Assembly: GCA_013407085.1 (NCBI GenBank)
Contig: JACCGJ010010759.1
Coordinates: 62,001 to 126,000, forward strand
DNA length: 64,000 nucleotides
Source of the DNA: Atriophallophorus winterbourni
Taxonomy: Eukaryota; Platyhelminthes; Trematoda; Plagiorchiida; Microphallidae
Reading direction: 5' to 3'
The notes beneath the pieces were generated by a model. The model saw only the letters and a list, made by a program, of their open reading frames with translations. It searched no databases and had not been told where the DNA came from. Within the stretch, counting starts at the first letter, position 1; each line of letters starts with the position of its first letter. Positions 50,936-62,404 of the stretch are shown here, piece after piece. A program made the translations under genes and the position numbers.

Positions 50936-53900
50936 CTACTCGGCACCCTCAAGCAAACATAGCTTCCTAACGTCACGCTCCAAGATTCCCGCGGATGAGC
51001 GCACGGTGACTCTTCGAACTAATCCATCTCCACTATCGTTACATTCGAGCACCAACCCTAGCGGCCACTTTTCCTTTGGGACTTGGTCACTCACTAGCAG
51101 TACGACATCGCCTTTTTTCAAGTTTCTCTCTGGCTTCAACCATTTTTGCCTTCTTTGCAAGGTTGGGAGATACTCTTTGATCCATCGATTCCAAAAGATC
51201 CCAGTGAGATAATTCACTTGCTTCCACTGACGCGTATACCGATCACGTAAACTAGCATCAGAAGGGATCCCCATGTTGCTTCCCATCAACAGAAGATGGT
51301 TTGGAGTCAGAGGTCCATCGTCGCGGCTATCCAATGACGGTGGCACCAAAGGTCGATCATTCAATATACGTTCTGCTTCGCACATAAAAGTATGCAAACT
51401 TTCGTCCGTCAACGTCTGCGCATTTACTATGGCGTTTAAAATATTTCTGATTGAACGCACCATACGTTCTCAAACGCCGCCTCTATGGCTAGAACTAGGG
51501 GGGTTAAAGTGCCATTGGATATGATGAACAGTCAGACGATTAGCGATCACGTGGTTATCGAGCCTTTGAATGTGCTCTTTCAGCTCTCGAACGGCCCCTA
51601 CAAAATTCGTGCCATTGTCGCTGTAAATTTCAACGGGTTTCCCTCGCCTGCTAACGAAACGCATCAGTGCCATGATGAACGAATCGGTAGTGAGCGAGTG
51701 TGCAACTTCAATATGAACTGCTCGAACACGTAGACAAGTGAAGACACAGCCATACCTTTTCTCAATCGAACGACCACGTTTGACTGGGAAAGGTCCAAAA
51801 TAATCCAAACCAACCGATTCAAAACAACGCAGTCCCTGCTGAATTCGAGCCAATGGAAGTGGAGACATCATCTGCTTACACTCGACTGCCAGTCTTTTAC
51901 GACACCGGGTGCACTTCCTATCACCCTTTTCACTGCGCGACCCCCTTGAAGTATCCAAAATTGTCTGCGTATTAAATTCTGCACATGAACCATGCCACAA
52001 TGACCTTCAATTTCATGAAAATACCGGATGATGAGTTCGGTGACAGTATGCCGCGAGGGTAAGATAATTGGAGTACGAAAAGCCGCAGGATAGCTGGAAT
52101 AATTTAAGCGTCCACCAACACATAAGACTCCATCAAGGACTATCGGGTTCAGCTTGGCAAATCTGCGATGCCTCAGGCACTTCTTGTTCTGTTTCGTTTT
52201 ATAGTTTGCAAGCTCATCAGCAAACACTTCCTGCTGCACGAACATGATTACTTTTCTTTCTGCATTTCGCAGTTCAGATACTGTGATTGCAGACAGTGAT
52301 CTCAACGAATTCCGCTCCGGTGGCTTCAGTTTGAGGTAATCAACAAACCTTGTCAGCCATGCAATACTCCTGAGCAACTTCGACCAACTAGAGTGATAGT
52401 TGACGACAGCATTCAAACCATATTCTAGTGAGCTATTTGCCGATGTTATATTAACCCTTTTGTATTCTAGTTCCGGAGAATGAACTGTGTTTGTATCCAG
52501 GTTCAGAAATTTTCGCTCTGGCCATACAACAGGGCCTGTCAACCATCGCTCCAACTCAACTTTCGAACGTATGCCCCTTGAAGCCAGGTCTGCAGGATTT
52601 TCACCTGAATTCACATGACTCCACTGTGATGAATCGGTATACGTGTGTATAATCGCTAGACGGTTGGCGACGAACGTAGAGAATCTAGAAGTAGTGTCGC
52701 ATATATAGTGCAGGACTATCATCGAATCAGTCCAAAAACAGATTTTAGAGAAAAGTTCCGCCATTCCTTCCTTTAACAACTCACTGACACGTACAGCCAA
52801 TACTGCAGCATTGAGCTCGAGGCGGGGAACAGTGACAGTTTTCAAGGGAGCTACTCTGGATTTTCCAAAAAGAATACAGCTTTGACATTCGTTTGCACTT
52901 GAAATGTGTTTAGCGTATGCTACAGCACCGTACCCTGTCTCTGAGGCATCGGCGAATATATGCAGCTCAAAGTTACATTGAGAGTTCTTATCGGCACATC
53001 TGATACATCTCGACACAGATACGGTTTCAATGACATTGACTAACCGCAACCAATCGTTCCAACAGACTTCATCAGCCTCACAAATAAGTTGGTCCCATCC
53101 AAGACCCGATTTGCAAAGTTTTTGAAGTAGCATCTTGGGGGGAAGGCAAAGTGGAGACAAAAGCCCCAACGGGTCGTAAAATGATGACACAGCCGATAGT
53201 ATACCACGACGAGTCATTGGCCTCTCGGGTAGGTTGAATCGAAATTCAAAGACGTCGCTATCCGCGTTCCATTGCAAACCCAATGCTCCATGCACATGAT
53301 CGTATGAATTACTCATATTGACCGTAAATGTGGCACAATCTGAACTCGGCAGGTCTTTTAACAAACGTTTATCGTTTGACACCCACTTCCTTAAATGGAA
53401 GCCGCCTCGAGAAAGCATATGTCGACATTGGTCAACGAATTTCTTGGCGACAATAGAGCAGTCAAATGATACCAAACAATCATCAACATAAAAATTTTCC
53501 ATAACAGCACGTTGGGTAAATTCATCATAATCACCAGCGAAATCCATTGCGGTCTTTCGAAGAGCATAATTGGCGCAGAATGGGGAAGACGTAGCTCCGA
53601 ATGGATGAGCTGTCATCTCAAATTCGACCGGATCTTTTTCGACATCCGCATCATCCCACCACAGAAATCGTAATGCCGATAGATCTTTGTCAGGTACCTT
53701 AACTTGCATGAACATTTCTTCAATGTCTGCAGCTAGAGCTACCTGACCTATCCTGAAGCGCAAAAGCACGGTAACCAGATTCGCTGTTGTATCAGGGCCC
53801 TGGCACAGCATATCGTTCAGTGAAAACCCATGAAATTTGGCAGCACAATCCAGTACTACCCGAAGTTTTTCTGGTTTTTTGGGGTTCAACACAGCGTGAT

Positions 53901-54327
53901 GAGGTAGATACCACAAGGGCCGATTACTCTCGGCAACATACGGTCCAACCTTCCTTGCATACCCTTTGGTCACGTTGGCATTCATCACTTCTGTGTATTT
54001 TAGACAAAATTGAGGATCTTTTAGGAAACGCCTTCTCAAACTTTCTATCCTTTTGAACGCGACTGACCGATTACTGGCAAGTTTGGGGACACTATCCTTC
54101 CAGGGAAGAGGTACTACGTAATGCCCATCGACTAGCCTTGATTCTTCCTCCACTAGCTGAAGTACCTTTTTATCTTCGACGGAAGGGGAGTTCCTAATGC
54201 AACTCGAATCTTCAAATTCCGAGTCGTACGTTCTTCTCAACAGCGATTCTATCTCACAAACTCCGCCAGAGAGCAGATTGACCAGGGCTGTTTTATGCGC
54301 TCTATAGTTCGTAGGTCCCAACAACAC
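50936..54327 (-). pseudogene. pol: BEL/Pao pol, unit 1 (RT - RNase H - integrase), broken
   Basis: Continues in the gag frame directly after the TAG at 54328-54330. Counting from the codon after TAG, RT spans about 130-390, with motif A Asp at ADIEEMF (201) and the catalytic YVDD at 280-283. RNase H follows with its D-E-D-D set: HIFADAS (460), RLELNAAV (504), FWTDSM (534), ENPADLASRG (580). The integrase zinc domain starts with HEIEGH (771-776). A one-base deletion at about 51918 shifts the frame before its CTRC pair. The integrase core follows in the new frame with LDYFGPF and YSDNGTNF. A TGA at 51470-51472 then lies directly before the catalytic Glu of the ERMV block. The C-terminal part matches DUF5641 and ends with TAG at 50936. 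A single polyprotein is usual for the family, so I see three breaks: the upstream TAG, the frameshift and the TGA. Confidence 0.9.
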
Positions 54328-56184
54328 CTAACCGAGTAGGGTTTTCACAGCGTATGGCTGTTTCCGAGCCCCCAATCGCTGTTTGATTGCCCAATGTGCT
54401 TCCGGGATGTCACATCCAATCAAGATAACTATGCGTTTACGGTCAGTTTCCTCAAATACCACATCCTTGAGATGGGACCATCGACCTGCTAATTTTGAAC
54501 GAGGCCGCATGTTCGCAAAGGGCATGATTTTATCAACGACCAAAGCCTTGTTGATGTCAATTATCTCCAGTCCATTAAGCGATTCCAACTTGAACTCACT
54601 AGCAAGCTCGCGAGCGGACATTGTACCGTTCATCGTCTCAATGGGAGTTTCTGAAGCTTGGATCTCAAGTCCAAGTTTTTCAGCGACTTCACGGCAAACG
54701 ACTGTCGTATCAGAACCATAATCAAGAAATGCGTATGCTTCCAAAGAACCTCCAGGTCCTACCAAGCGAACAGGTAATACTCCCATAGAGACAACTTGCC
54801 CACAGTTCGTCATGCTCACTGTTTTGCTTTCAACGTGAGACTGGACCTTAGGTTCCCAATGCAGCAATGTGTGGTGAGAAGCCTTACAGCCAACGACCTG
54901 ACATGAATTTGTGTCACGACAAGATTTTCTGTCATGACCAGCCTTCAGGCATTTGAAACACAGGCGGAACTGCTTCACCTTTTTCCAACGTGTTTCGCAG
55001 TCGGCAGTAATGAAGTCTTGGCAAGATGCCACTCCATGAGTACCCCCACAGGTTGGGCATCCTGGATTTTCAATCTTCTTTGTGTCGTCTGCACGCCACT
55101 GAGCAAAGGTTTGCTTTCTATTCACGACTGGTTTATTACCAGTTTCACTCGTGTAAGCGTTCTTACCCTTGCGATTTTGCTCCACTAATTGACCGAACCG
55201 GCTGTTAGCAATCTTTGCCCGTAGACTGATAAAGCCCATCAAATCCGCGAAATTTGGCTCTCGGTCTTCGCAGGTACGCTGCTCGACGTTCTCAGCCCAC
55301 TGCTGCTGTAGATACAGAGGAAGTGTGCGGACTAAGCGTTCAAGCACCATCAATGAATTGAGGTCCGCAGTGTAGTTCATTTGCTCTAGAGCAATTTGGC
55401 AATTACTCATCTTTATCACTAGGTGTGACAATCGTTGCGGACTGTATGGTGCTGCTTCAAACTCACTGAACAGTCCATCCAGCATGGATCTTGCTATTTT
55501 ATGCGGTTGCCCGAAGAGGTCCTTCAGGATTGCTCTCGCCCGCTTATAAGCACGTTCAGGTGACAGCATGACACACTCTTCTATAGCTTCCTTTGCTATA
55601 CCTCGGCAATAATGTAGCAGATACAGAAACCTCTGTCCGTCATCACGAGTTCTAGACTCCACATAAGTCTCGAACTGACGAAAAAACTTCCAGTAGGTGC
55701 TAGCTGAACCGTCAAAAGACATTAATTCTATCTTTGGAAGATCAGATCGTGGCAAACTACCGGGGTTTTTATTACGAACAGAAGCTTCTACCTCCGAACG
55801 AGGGTAGTCAGCTATTTCTTTCCTTTGATGCCCACAATGCGCAAGATAACTTGCAAACTTTTGATCGGTATCAATATCTTGCAAGTGTGAATCTGCATCG
55901 TCAGATGCAGAAGCAGCAATCTCGGCCATTTTAACCTCCTGTGCAGCCTCAAGCGCTTCCAGTTTGTGCTTCATAGCGATGGTTTCGTGCGACAGTTTTA
56001 GGAGTTCAAGGCGCCTTCTAGCCTTACGGACAAGGATATTTGCATCTACTGTTGAACCCCTTAAGCTACCACGAGAGCCCACGACAGAACAATGAATGCG
56101 CTCACCTACGATGTCTTCTGTTCCATTATCGACCAACTGTTGGGAAGATTTGTTCTTTGCGAGAAAACTGCGGGTAACAGGCAT
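54328..56184 (-). CDS. gag: BEL/Pao gag-protease, unit 1
   Basis: An open frame of 618 codons from ATG at 56184 to TAG at 54328. The frame is open upstream to a TTG inside the LTR, but the ATG 30 nt inside the LTR edge (MPVTRSF) is the sensible start. The order is a charged helical stretch that may form a coiled coil (about 51-90), a DUF1759 Gag-like region (about 150-300), a Cys/His cluster CPTCGGTHGVASC (376-388), a CCHC knuckle CFKCLKAGHDRKSC (409-422), and a DUF1758-type aspartic protease. Gag packages RNA and the protease cuts the polyprotein. The protease active site reads FLDYGSD where unit 2 reads FLDSGSD. The Ser/Thr after the catalytic Asp is conserved in aspartic proteases, so this copy is probably inactive. 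The frame meets pol in phase at TAG, where the family normally reads straight through. Confidence 0.85.
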   Translation of the reverse strand: MPVTRSFLAKNKSSQQLVDNGTEDIVGERIHCSVVGSRGSLRGSTVDANILVRKARRRLELLKLSHETIAMKHKLEALEAAQEVKMAEIAASASDDADSHLQDIDTDQKFASYLAHCGHQRKEIADYPRSEVEASVRNKNPGSLPRSDLPKIELMSFDGSASTYWKFFRQFETYVESRTRDDGQRFLYLLHYCRGIAKEAIEECVMLSPERAYKRARAILKDLFGQPHKIARSMLDGLFSEFEAAPYSPQRLSHLVIKMSNCQIALEQMNYTADLNSLMVLERLVRTLPLYLQQQWAENVEQRTCEDREPNFADLMGFISLRAKIANSRFGQLVEQNRKGKNAYTSETGNKPVVNRKQTFAQWRADDTKKIENPGCPTCGGTHGVASCQDFITADCETRWKKVKQFRLCFKCLKAGHDRKSCRDTNSCQVVGCKASHHTLLHWEPKVQSHVESKTVSMTNCGQVVSMGVLPVRLVGPGGSLEAYAFLDYGSDTTVVCREVAEKLGLEIQASETPIETMNGTMSARELASEFKLESLNGLEIIDINKALVVDKIMPFANMRPRSKLAGRWSHLKDVVFEETDRKRIVILIGCDIPEAHWAIKQRLGARKQPYAVKTLLG

Positions 56185-56214
56185 ATTGACGTCAGCGAAT
56201 TCGTCGTTGAGTAC

Positions 56215-56776
56215 TGTAGCGACCAAATCGTCACTGGGGAATAGTTTCTTTCACGGAAACTAGCTGCCTGCTACGAGCCACGAGAATCTTCTACCGGGAG
56301 TGACGAGCGTTTACGAATCGATCCCAAATCAGAACAATACGTCAAATAACGCTGTACTATATTGACAAAGACGATTAAAAAGTAAAATATAACAAACCTC
56401 AACGGTAATCGAATACAGGATTCAATGCAAACCCAAAGCGTCCAATAAACGGAAGTCCAACAACTCAGTTGAGAGCACAAAAAATTACCGTTTTGCAATA
56501 ACGGTAAACACGGGTAACGGACAAATCAAAATGTGCGGAAACCGAAGTGCAGTTAAACAAAGGAAAAATGTTCGGGAAAGAAAACGCTCACAGATTTAAC
56601 ATTTAGTTTAAATGTTATTTTCAATATGAAGAACAAACAAAAAATATCACTGGAAATTTATGACACAAAAAACTTGATTAGAAACACGGGTGTAGGGTGG
56701 GAACAAATGTCTTCAGTTCGTTTGATCTTGCCGGACCGAAAGAGGAATTTTCTAGACATCGACGCGGATTCATACA
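56215..56776 (-). repeat. BEL/Pao LTR 2 (shared middle LTR), 562 bp
   Basis: Same ends as LTR 1. It serves as 5' LTR of unit 1 and 3' LTR of unit 2. In element sense it ends ...GCTACA, followed by 30 nt of leader before the gag ATG. I see no TGG-initiated primer-binding site in that leader. Promoter and RNA start should lie here, but I cannot place them. Confidence 0.88.
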
Positions 56777-57126
56777 CCGCCCACCAAAATTCCTCAAAAT
56801 CTGAAAAGCAAGTAGAGACACAAACAATGAACTGCGGGGCTCTCCTCTACCTGGCTACCCGACCCGTGTACCTGCGCAACCCATGAAAGCGACTCGACGA
56901 TCAAATGTTTGGTGGTATCTCTGGAGTTGGCAGACCCGAAGACCCGCCTCCCACATAAAACATTTGCCTTCAGTGTAATCAACGTTCGTCTTCGCATGCA
57001 ACCAGCAGACTGAATGCTTGGTGGTATTTCTGGGGTCAGCAGATCCGAAAACCCGCCTCCCACCTTAAGCACCAGTCCCCGGGCCCGACACCCCAGGTAC
57101 ACCCTATTCCCCACCCTACCGCTACA
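56777..57126 (-). other. 3' untranslated region of BEL unit 2 with duplicated purine tracts
   Basis: Counterpart of the 3' UTR of unit 1 with the same layout. The two 51-bp repeats are at 57014-57064 and about 56905-56955, and the LTR-proximal GGTGGGCGG tract is adjacent to LTR 2. Conservation in both units shows the duplication predates the tandem. Confidence 0.65.
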
Positions 57127-60100
57127 CTACTTGGCACCCTCAAGCAAACATAGCTTCCTAACGTCACGCTCCAAGATTCCTGCGGATGAGCACACGGTGA
57201 CTCTTCGAACTAATCCATCTCCACTATCGTTACATTCGAGCACCAACCCTAGCGGCCACTTTTCCTTCGGGACTTGGTCACTCACTAGCAGTACGACATC
57301 GCCTTTTTTCAAGTTTCTCACTGGCTTCAACCATTTTTGCCTTCTTTGCAAGGTTGGGAGATACTCTTTGATCCATCTATTCCAAACGATTTCAGTGAGA
57401 TAATTCACTTGCTTCCACTGACGCGTATACCGATCACGTAAACTAGCATCAGAAGGGATCCCCATGTTGCTTCCTATCAACAGAAGATGGTTTGGAGTCA
57501 GAGGTCCATCGTCGCGGCTATCTAATGACGGTGACACCGAAGGTCGATCATTCAATATACGTTCTGCTTCGCACATAAAAGTATGCAAACTTTCGTCCGT
57601 CAACGTCTGCGCATTTACTATGGCGTTCAAAATATTTCTGATTAAACGCACCATACGTTCCTAAACGCCGCCTCTATGGCTAGAACTAGGGGGGTTAAAG
57701 TGCCATTGGATATGATGAACAGCCAGACGATTAGCGATCAAGTGGTTATCGAGCCTTTGAATGTGCTCTTTCAGCTCTCGAACGGCCCCTACAAAATTCG
57801 TGCCATTGTCGCTGTAAATCTCAACGGGTTTCCCTCGCCGGCTAACGAAACGCATCAGTGCCATGATGAACGAATCTGTAGTGAGCGAGTGTGCAACTTC
57901 AATATGAACCGCTCGAACACGTAGACAAGTGAAGACACAACCATACCTTTTCTCAATCGAACGACCACGTTTGACTGGAAAGGTCCAAAATAATCCAAAC
58001 CAACCGATTCAAAACAACGCAGCCCCTGCTGAATCCGAGCCAATGGAAGTGGAGACATCATCTGCTTACACTCGACTGCCAGTCTTTTACGACACCGGGT
58101 GCACTTCCCTATCACCCTTTTCACTGCGCGACCCCTTTGAAGTATCCAAAATTGTCTGCGTATTAAATTCTGCACATAAACCATGCCACAATGACCTTCA
58201 ATTTCATGAAAATACCGAATGATGAGTTCGGTGACAGTATGCCACGAAGGTAAGATAATTGGAGTACGAAAAGCCGCAGGATAGCTGGAATAATTTAGGC
58301 GTCCACCAACACATAAGACTCCATCCAGGACTATCGGGTTCAGCTTGGCAAATCTGCGATGCCTCAGGCACTTCTTGTTCTGTTTCGTTTCATAGTTTGC
58401 AAGCTCATCAGCAAACACTTCCGGCTGCACGAACATGATTACTTTTCTTTCTGCATTTCGCAGTTCAGATACGGTGATTGCAGACAGTGATCTCAACGAA
58501 TTCCGCTCCGGTGGCTTCAGTTTGAGGCAATCAACAAACCTTGTCAGCCATGCAATACTCCTGAGCAACTTCGACCAACTAGAGTGATAGTTGACGACAG
58601 CATTCAAACCATATTCTAGTGAGCTATTTGCCGATGTTATATTAACCCTTTTGTATTCTAGTTCCGGAGAATGAACTGTGTTTGTATCCAGGTTCAGAAA
58701 TTTTCGCTCTGGCATACAACAGGGCCTGTCAACCATCGCTCCAACTCAAATTTCGAACGTATGCCCCTTGAAGCCAGGTCTGCAGGATTTTCACCTGAAT
58801 TCACATGACTCCACTGTGATGAATCGGTATACGTATGTATAATCGCTAGGCGGTTGGCGACGAACGTAGAGAATCTAGAAGTAGTGTCGCATATATAGTG
58901 CAGGAATATCATCCAATCAGTCCAAAAACAGATTTTAGAGAAAAGTTCCGCCATTCCTTCTTTTAACAACTCACTGACACGTACAGCCAATACTGCAGCA
59001 TTGAGCTCGAGGCGGGGAACAGTGACAGTTTTCAAGGGAGCTACTCTGGATTTTCCAAAAAAATACAGCTTTGACATTCGTTTGCACTTGAAATGTGTTT
59101 AGCGTATGCTACAGCACCGTACCCTGTCTCTGAGGCATCGGCGAATATATGCAGCTCAAAGTTACATTGAGAGTTCTTATCGGCACATCTGATACATCTC
59201 GACACAGATACGGTTTCAACGACATTGACTAACCGCAACCAATCGTTCCAACAGACTCCATCAGCCTCACAAATAGGTTGGTCCCATCCAAGACCCGATT
59301 TGCAGAGTCTTTGAAGTAGCATCTTGGGGGAAGGCAAAGTGGAGACCAAAAAGCCAGAAGGGTGTAAAATGATGGACACAGCGATAGTATACACGACGAG
59401 TCATTGGCCTCTCGGGTGAGAGTTGAATCAAATTCAAAGACGTCGCTATCCGCGTTCCATTGCCAACCAAATGCCCATGCACAATGATCGTATCAAATTT
59501 ACTCATATTGGACGTAAATGTGCACAATCTGAACTTTTTGGGACATTGGTCTTTTAACCAACGTTTATGTTTGACACCACTTCCTTAAATGGCAGCCGCC
59601 GCGAGGAAAGCCATATGTCGCACATTGGTCAACGAATTTCTTGGCAAACAACAGTCAAATGATACCACACAATCAGAAACATAAAAAATTTCATAAAACA
59701 GCACGTTGGGTAAAATTCATCATCATCCCAGAGAAATCTATTGCAGTTTTCGAAGAGCATAATTGGAGCTGAATGTGGAAGACGTCGCCTCCGAATGGAG
59801 GAGCTGTCATCTCAAATTCGACCGATCTTTTTCGACATCCGCATCATCCCACCACAGAAATCTTAATGCCGCTAGATCTTTGATCAGGTACATTAACTTG
59901 CAGAACATTATTAAATGTCTGCCCAGGCAGAGATACGGACATATCCTGAAGCCAAAAGGCACGGAACCAGATTCGCTGTTGTTCAGGGCCTGGCCACGAA
60001 TATCAGTCAGTGAAAACCCATGAAATTTGGCAGCACAATACAGTACTCCGAAGTTTGTTCTGGTTTTTTTGGGTTCAACACAGCGTGATGAGGTAGATAC

Positions 60101-60516
60101 CACAAGGGCCGATTACTCTCGGCAACATACGGTCCAACCTTCCTTGCATACCCTTTGGTCACGTTAGCATTCATCACTTCTGTGTATTTTAGACAAAATT
60201 GAGGATCTTTTAGGAAACGCCTTCTCATACTTTCTATCCTTTTGAACGCGACTGACCGATTACTGGCAAGTTTGGGGACACCATCCTTCCAGGGAAGAGG
60301 TACAACGTAATGCCCATCGACTAGCCTCGATTCTTCCTCCACTAGCTGAAGTACCTTTTTATCTTCGACGGAAAGGGAGTTCCTAATGCAACTCGAATCT
60401 TCAAATTCCGAGTCGTACGTTCTTCTCAACAGCGATTCTATCTCACAAACTCCGCCAGAGAGCAGATTGACCTGGGCTGTTTTATGCGCTCTATAGTTCG
60501 TAGGTCCCAACAACAC
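57127..60516 (-). pseudogene. pol: BEL/Pao pol, unit 2, heavily broken
   Basis: Homologous to the unit 1 pol throughout. The N-terminal part (60516 to about 60060) is open. The RT core (59325-60075) is scrambled by many small indels, so no intact YVDD block can be read. RNase H resumes in pieces. One-base losses relative to unit 1 lie near 59060, 58715 and 57977. The integrase zinc domain is continuous here (HEIEGH through KCTRCRKR), which shows where unit 1 lost a base. At 57661-57663 the codon before the catalytic Glu block is TAG where unit 1 has TGA. The DUF5641-like C-terminus (57127-57654) is open. Not functional as read. Some of the indels may be assembly error. Confidence 0.88.
59325..60075. 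other. Indel-riddled patch in unit 2 RT (likely poor consensus)
   Basis: Compared with 53140-53890 of unit 1, this stretch has frequent one- or two-base insertions and deletions (for example near 59345, 59418, 59540, 59700 and 60050). Sequence on both sides aligns with only scattered substitutions. The size and texture match the patch at 42535-43305, so a technical cause is likelier than decay. Confidence 0.7.
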
Positions 60517-62374
60517 CTAACCGAGTAGGGTTTTCACAGCGTATGGCTGTTTCCGAGCCCCCAATCGCTGTTTGATTGCCCAATGTGCTTCCGGGATGTC
60601 ACATCCAATCAAGATAACTATGCGTTTACGGTCAGTTTCCTCAAATACCACATCCTTGAGATGGGACCATCGACCTGCTAATTTTGAACGAGGCCGCATG
60701 TTTGCAAAGGGCATGATTTCATCAACGACCAAAGCCTTGTTGATGTCAATTATCTGCAGTCCATTAAGGGATTCCAACTTGAACTCACTAGCAAGCTCGC
60801 GAGCGGACATTGTACCGTTCATCGTCTTAATGTGAGTTTCTAAAGCTTGTATCTCAAGTCCAAGTTTTTCAGCGACTTCACGACAAACGACTGTCGTATC
60901 AGAACCAGAATCAAGAAATGCGTATGCTTCCAAAGAACCTCCAGGTCCTACCAAGCGAACAGGTAATATCCCCATAGAGACAACTTGCCCACATTTCGTC
61001 ATGCTCACTGTTTTGCTTTCAACGTGAGACTGGACCTTAGGTTCCCAATGCAGCAATGTGTTGTGAGGAGCCTTACAGCCAACGACTTGACATGAATTAG
61101 TGACACGACAAAATTTTCTGTCATGACCAGCCTTCAAGCATTTGAAACACAGGCGAAACTGCTTCACCTTTTTCCAACGTGTTTCGCAGTCGGCAGTAAT
61201 GAAGTCTTGGCAAGATGCCACTCCATGAGTACCCCCACAGGTTGGGCATCCTGGATTTTCAATCTTCTTTGTGTCGTCTGCACGCCACTGAGCAAAGGTT
61301 TGCTTTTTATTCACGACTGGTTTATTACCAGTTTCACTCGTGTAAGCGTTCTTACCCTTGCGATTTTGCTCCACTAATTGACCGAACCGGCTGTTAGCAA
61401 TCTTTGCCCGTAGACTGATAAAGCCCATCAAATCCGCGAAATTTGGCTCTCGGTCTTCGCAGGTACGCTGCTCGACGTTCTCAGCTCACTGCTGCTGTAG
61501 ATACAGAGGAAGTGTGCGGACCAAGCGTTCAAGCACCATCAATGAATTGAGGTCCGAGGTGTAGTTCATTTGCTCTAAAGCCATTTGGCAATTACTCATC
61601 TTTATCACTAGGTGTGACAATCGTTGCGGACTGTACGGTGCTGCTTCAAACTCACTGAACAGTCCATCCAGCATGGATCTTGCTATTTTATGCGGTTGCC
61701 CGGAGAGGTCCTTCAGGATTGATCTCGCCCGCTTCTAAGCACGTTCAGGTGGCAGCATTACACACTCTTCTATAGCTTCCTTTGCTATACCTCGGCAATA
61801 GTGTAGCAGATATAGAAACCTCTGTCCGTCATCACGAGTTCTAGACTCCACATAGGTCTCGAACTGACGAAAAAACTTCCAGTAGGTGCTAGCTGACCCG
61901 TCAAAAGACATTAATTCTATCTTTGGAAGATCAGATCGTGGTAAACTACCGGGCTTTTTTATTACGAACAGAAGCTTCTACCTCCGAACGAGGGTAGTCA
62001 GCTACTTCTTCCCTTTGATGCCCACAATGCGCAAGATAACTTGCAACCTTTTGATCGGTATCAATATCTTGCAAGTGTGAATCTGCATCGTCAGATGCAG
62101 AAGCAGCAATCTCGGCCATTTTAACCTCCTGTGCAGCCTCAAGCACTTCCAGTTTGTGCTTCATTTTGATTGTTTCGTGCGACAGTTTTAGGAGTTCAAG
62201 GCGCCTTCTAGCCTTACGAACAAGGATATTTGAATCTACCGTTGAACCCCTTAAGCTACCACGAGAGCCCACAACAGAACAATGAATGCGCTCACCTGCG
62301 GTGTCTTCCGTTCCATTATCGACCAACTGTTGGGAAGATTTGATCTTTGCGACAAAACTGCGGGTAACAGGCAT
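60517..62374 (-). pseudogene. gag: BEL/Pao gag-protease, unit 2, broken
   Basis: Homologue of unit 1 gag, starting at ATG 62374. A one-base gain near 61950 (the run of T after CCGGGC) shifts the frame just before the DUF1759 region. A Tyr codon is replaced by TAG near 61736 (a transversion). A Trp codon is replaced by TGA at 61486-61488 (TGG in unit 1). From 61485 to 60517 the frame is open and holds CPTCGGTHG, the CCHC knuckle CFKCLKAGHDRKFC and the protease with the expected FLDSGSD. It ends at the same TAG as unit 1. So unit 2 keeps the better protease, and unit 1 keeps the better Gag. Confidence 0.88.
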
Positions 62375-62404
62375 ATCGACGTCAGCGAATTCGACGTTGA
62401 GTAC

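Noticed and set aside
56185..56226. Gag start at 56226 inside the LTR
   Set aside because: The codon there is TTG. The first ATG in frame is at 56184, just outside the LTR, and an in-frame TGA lies a few codons upstream of the TTG.
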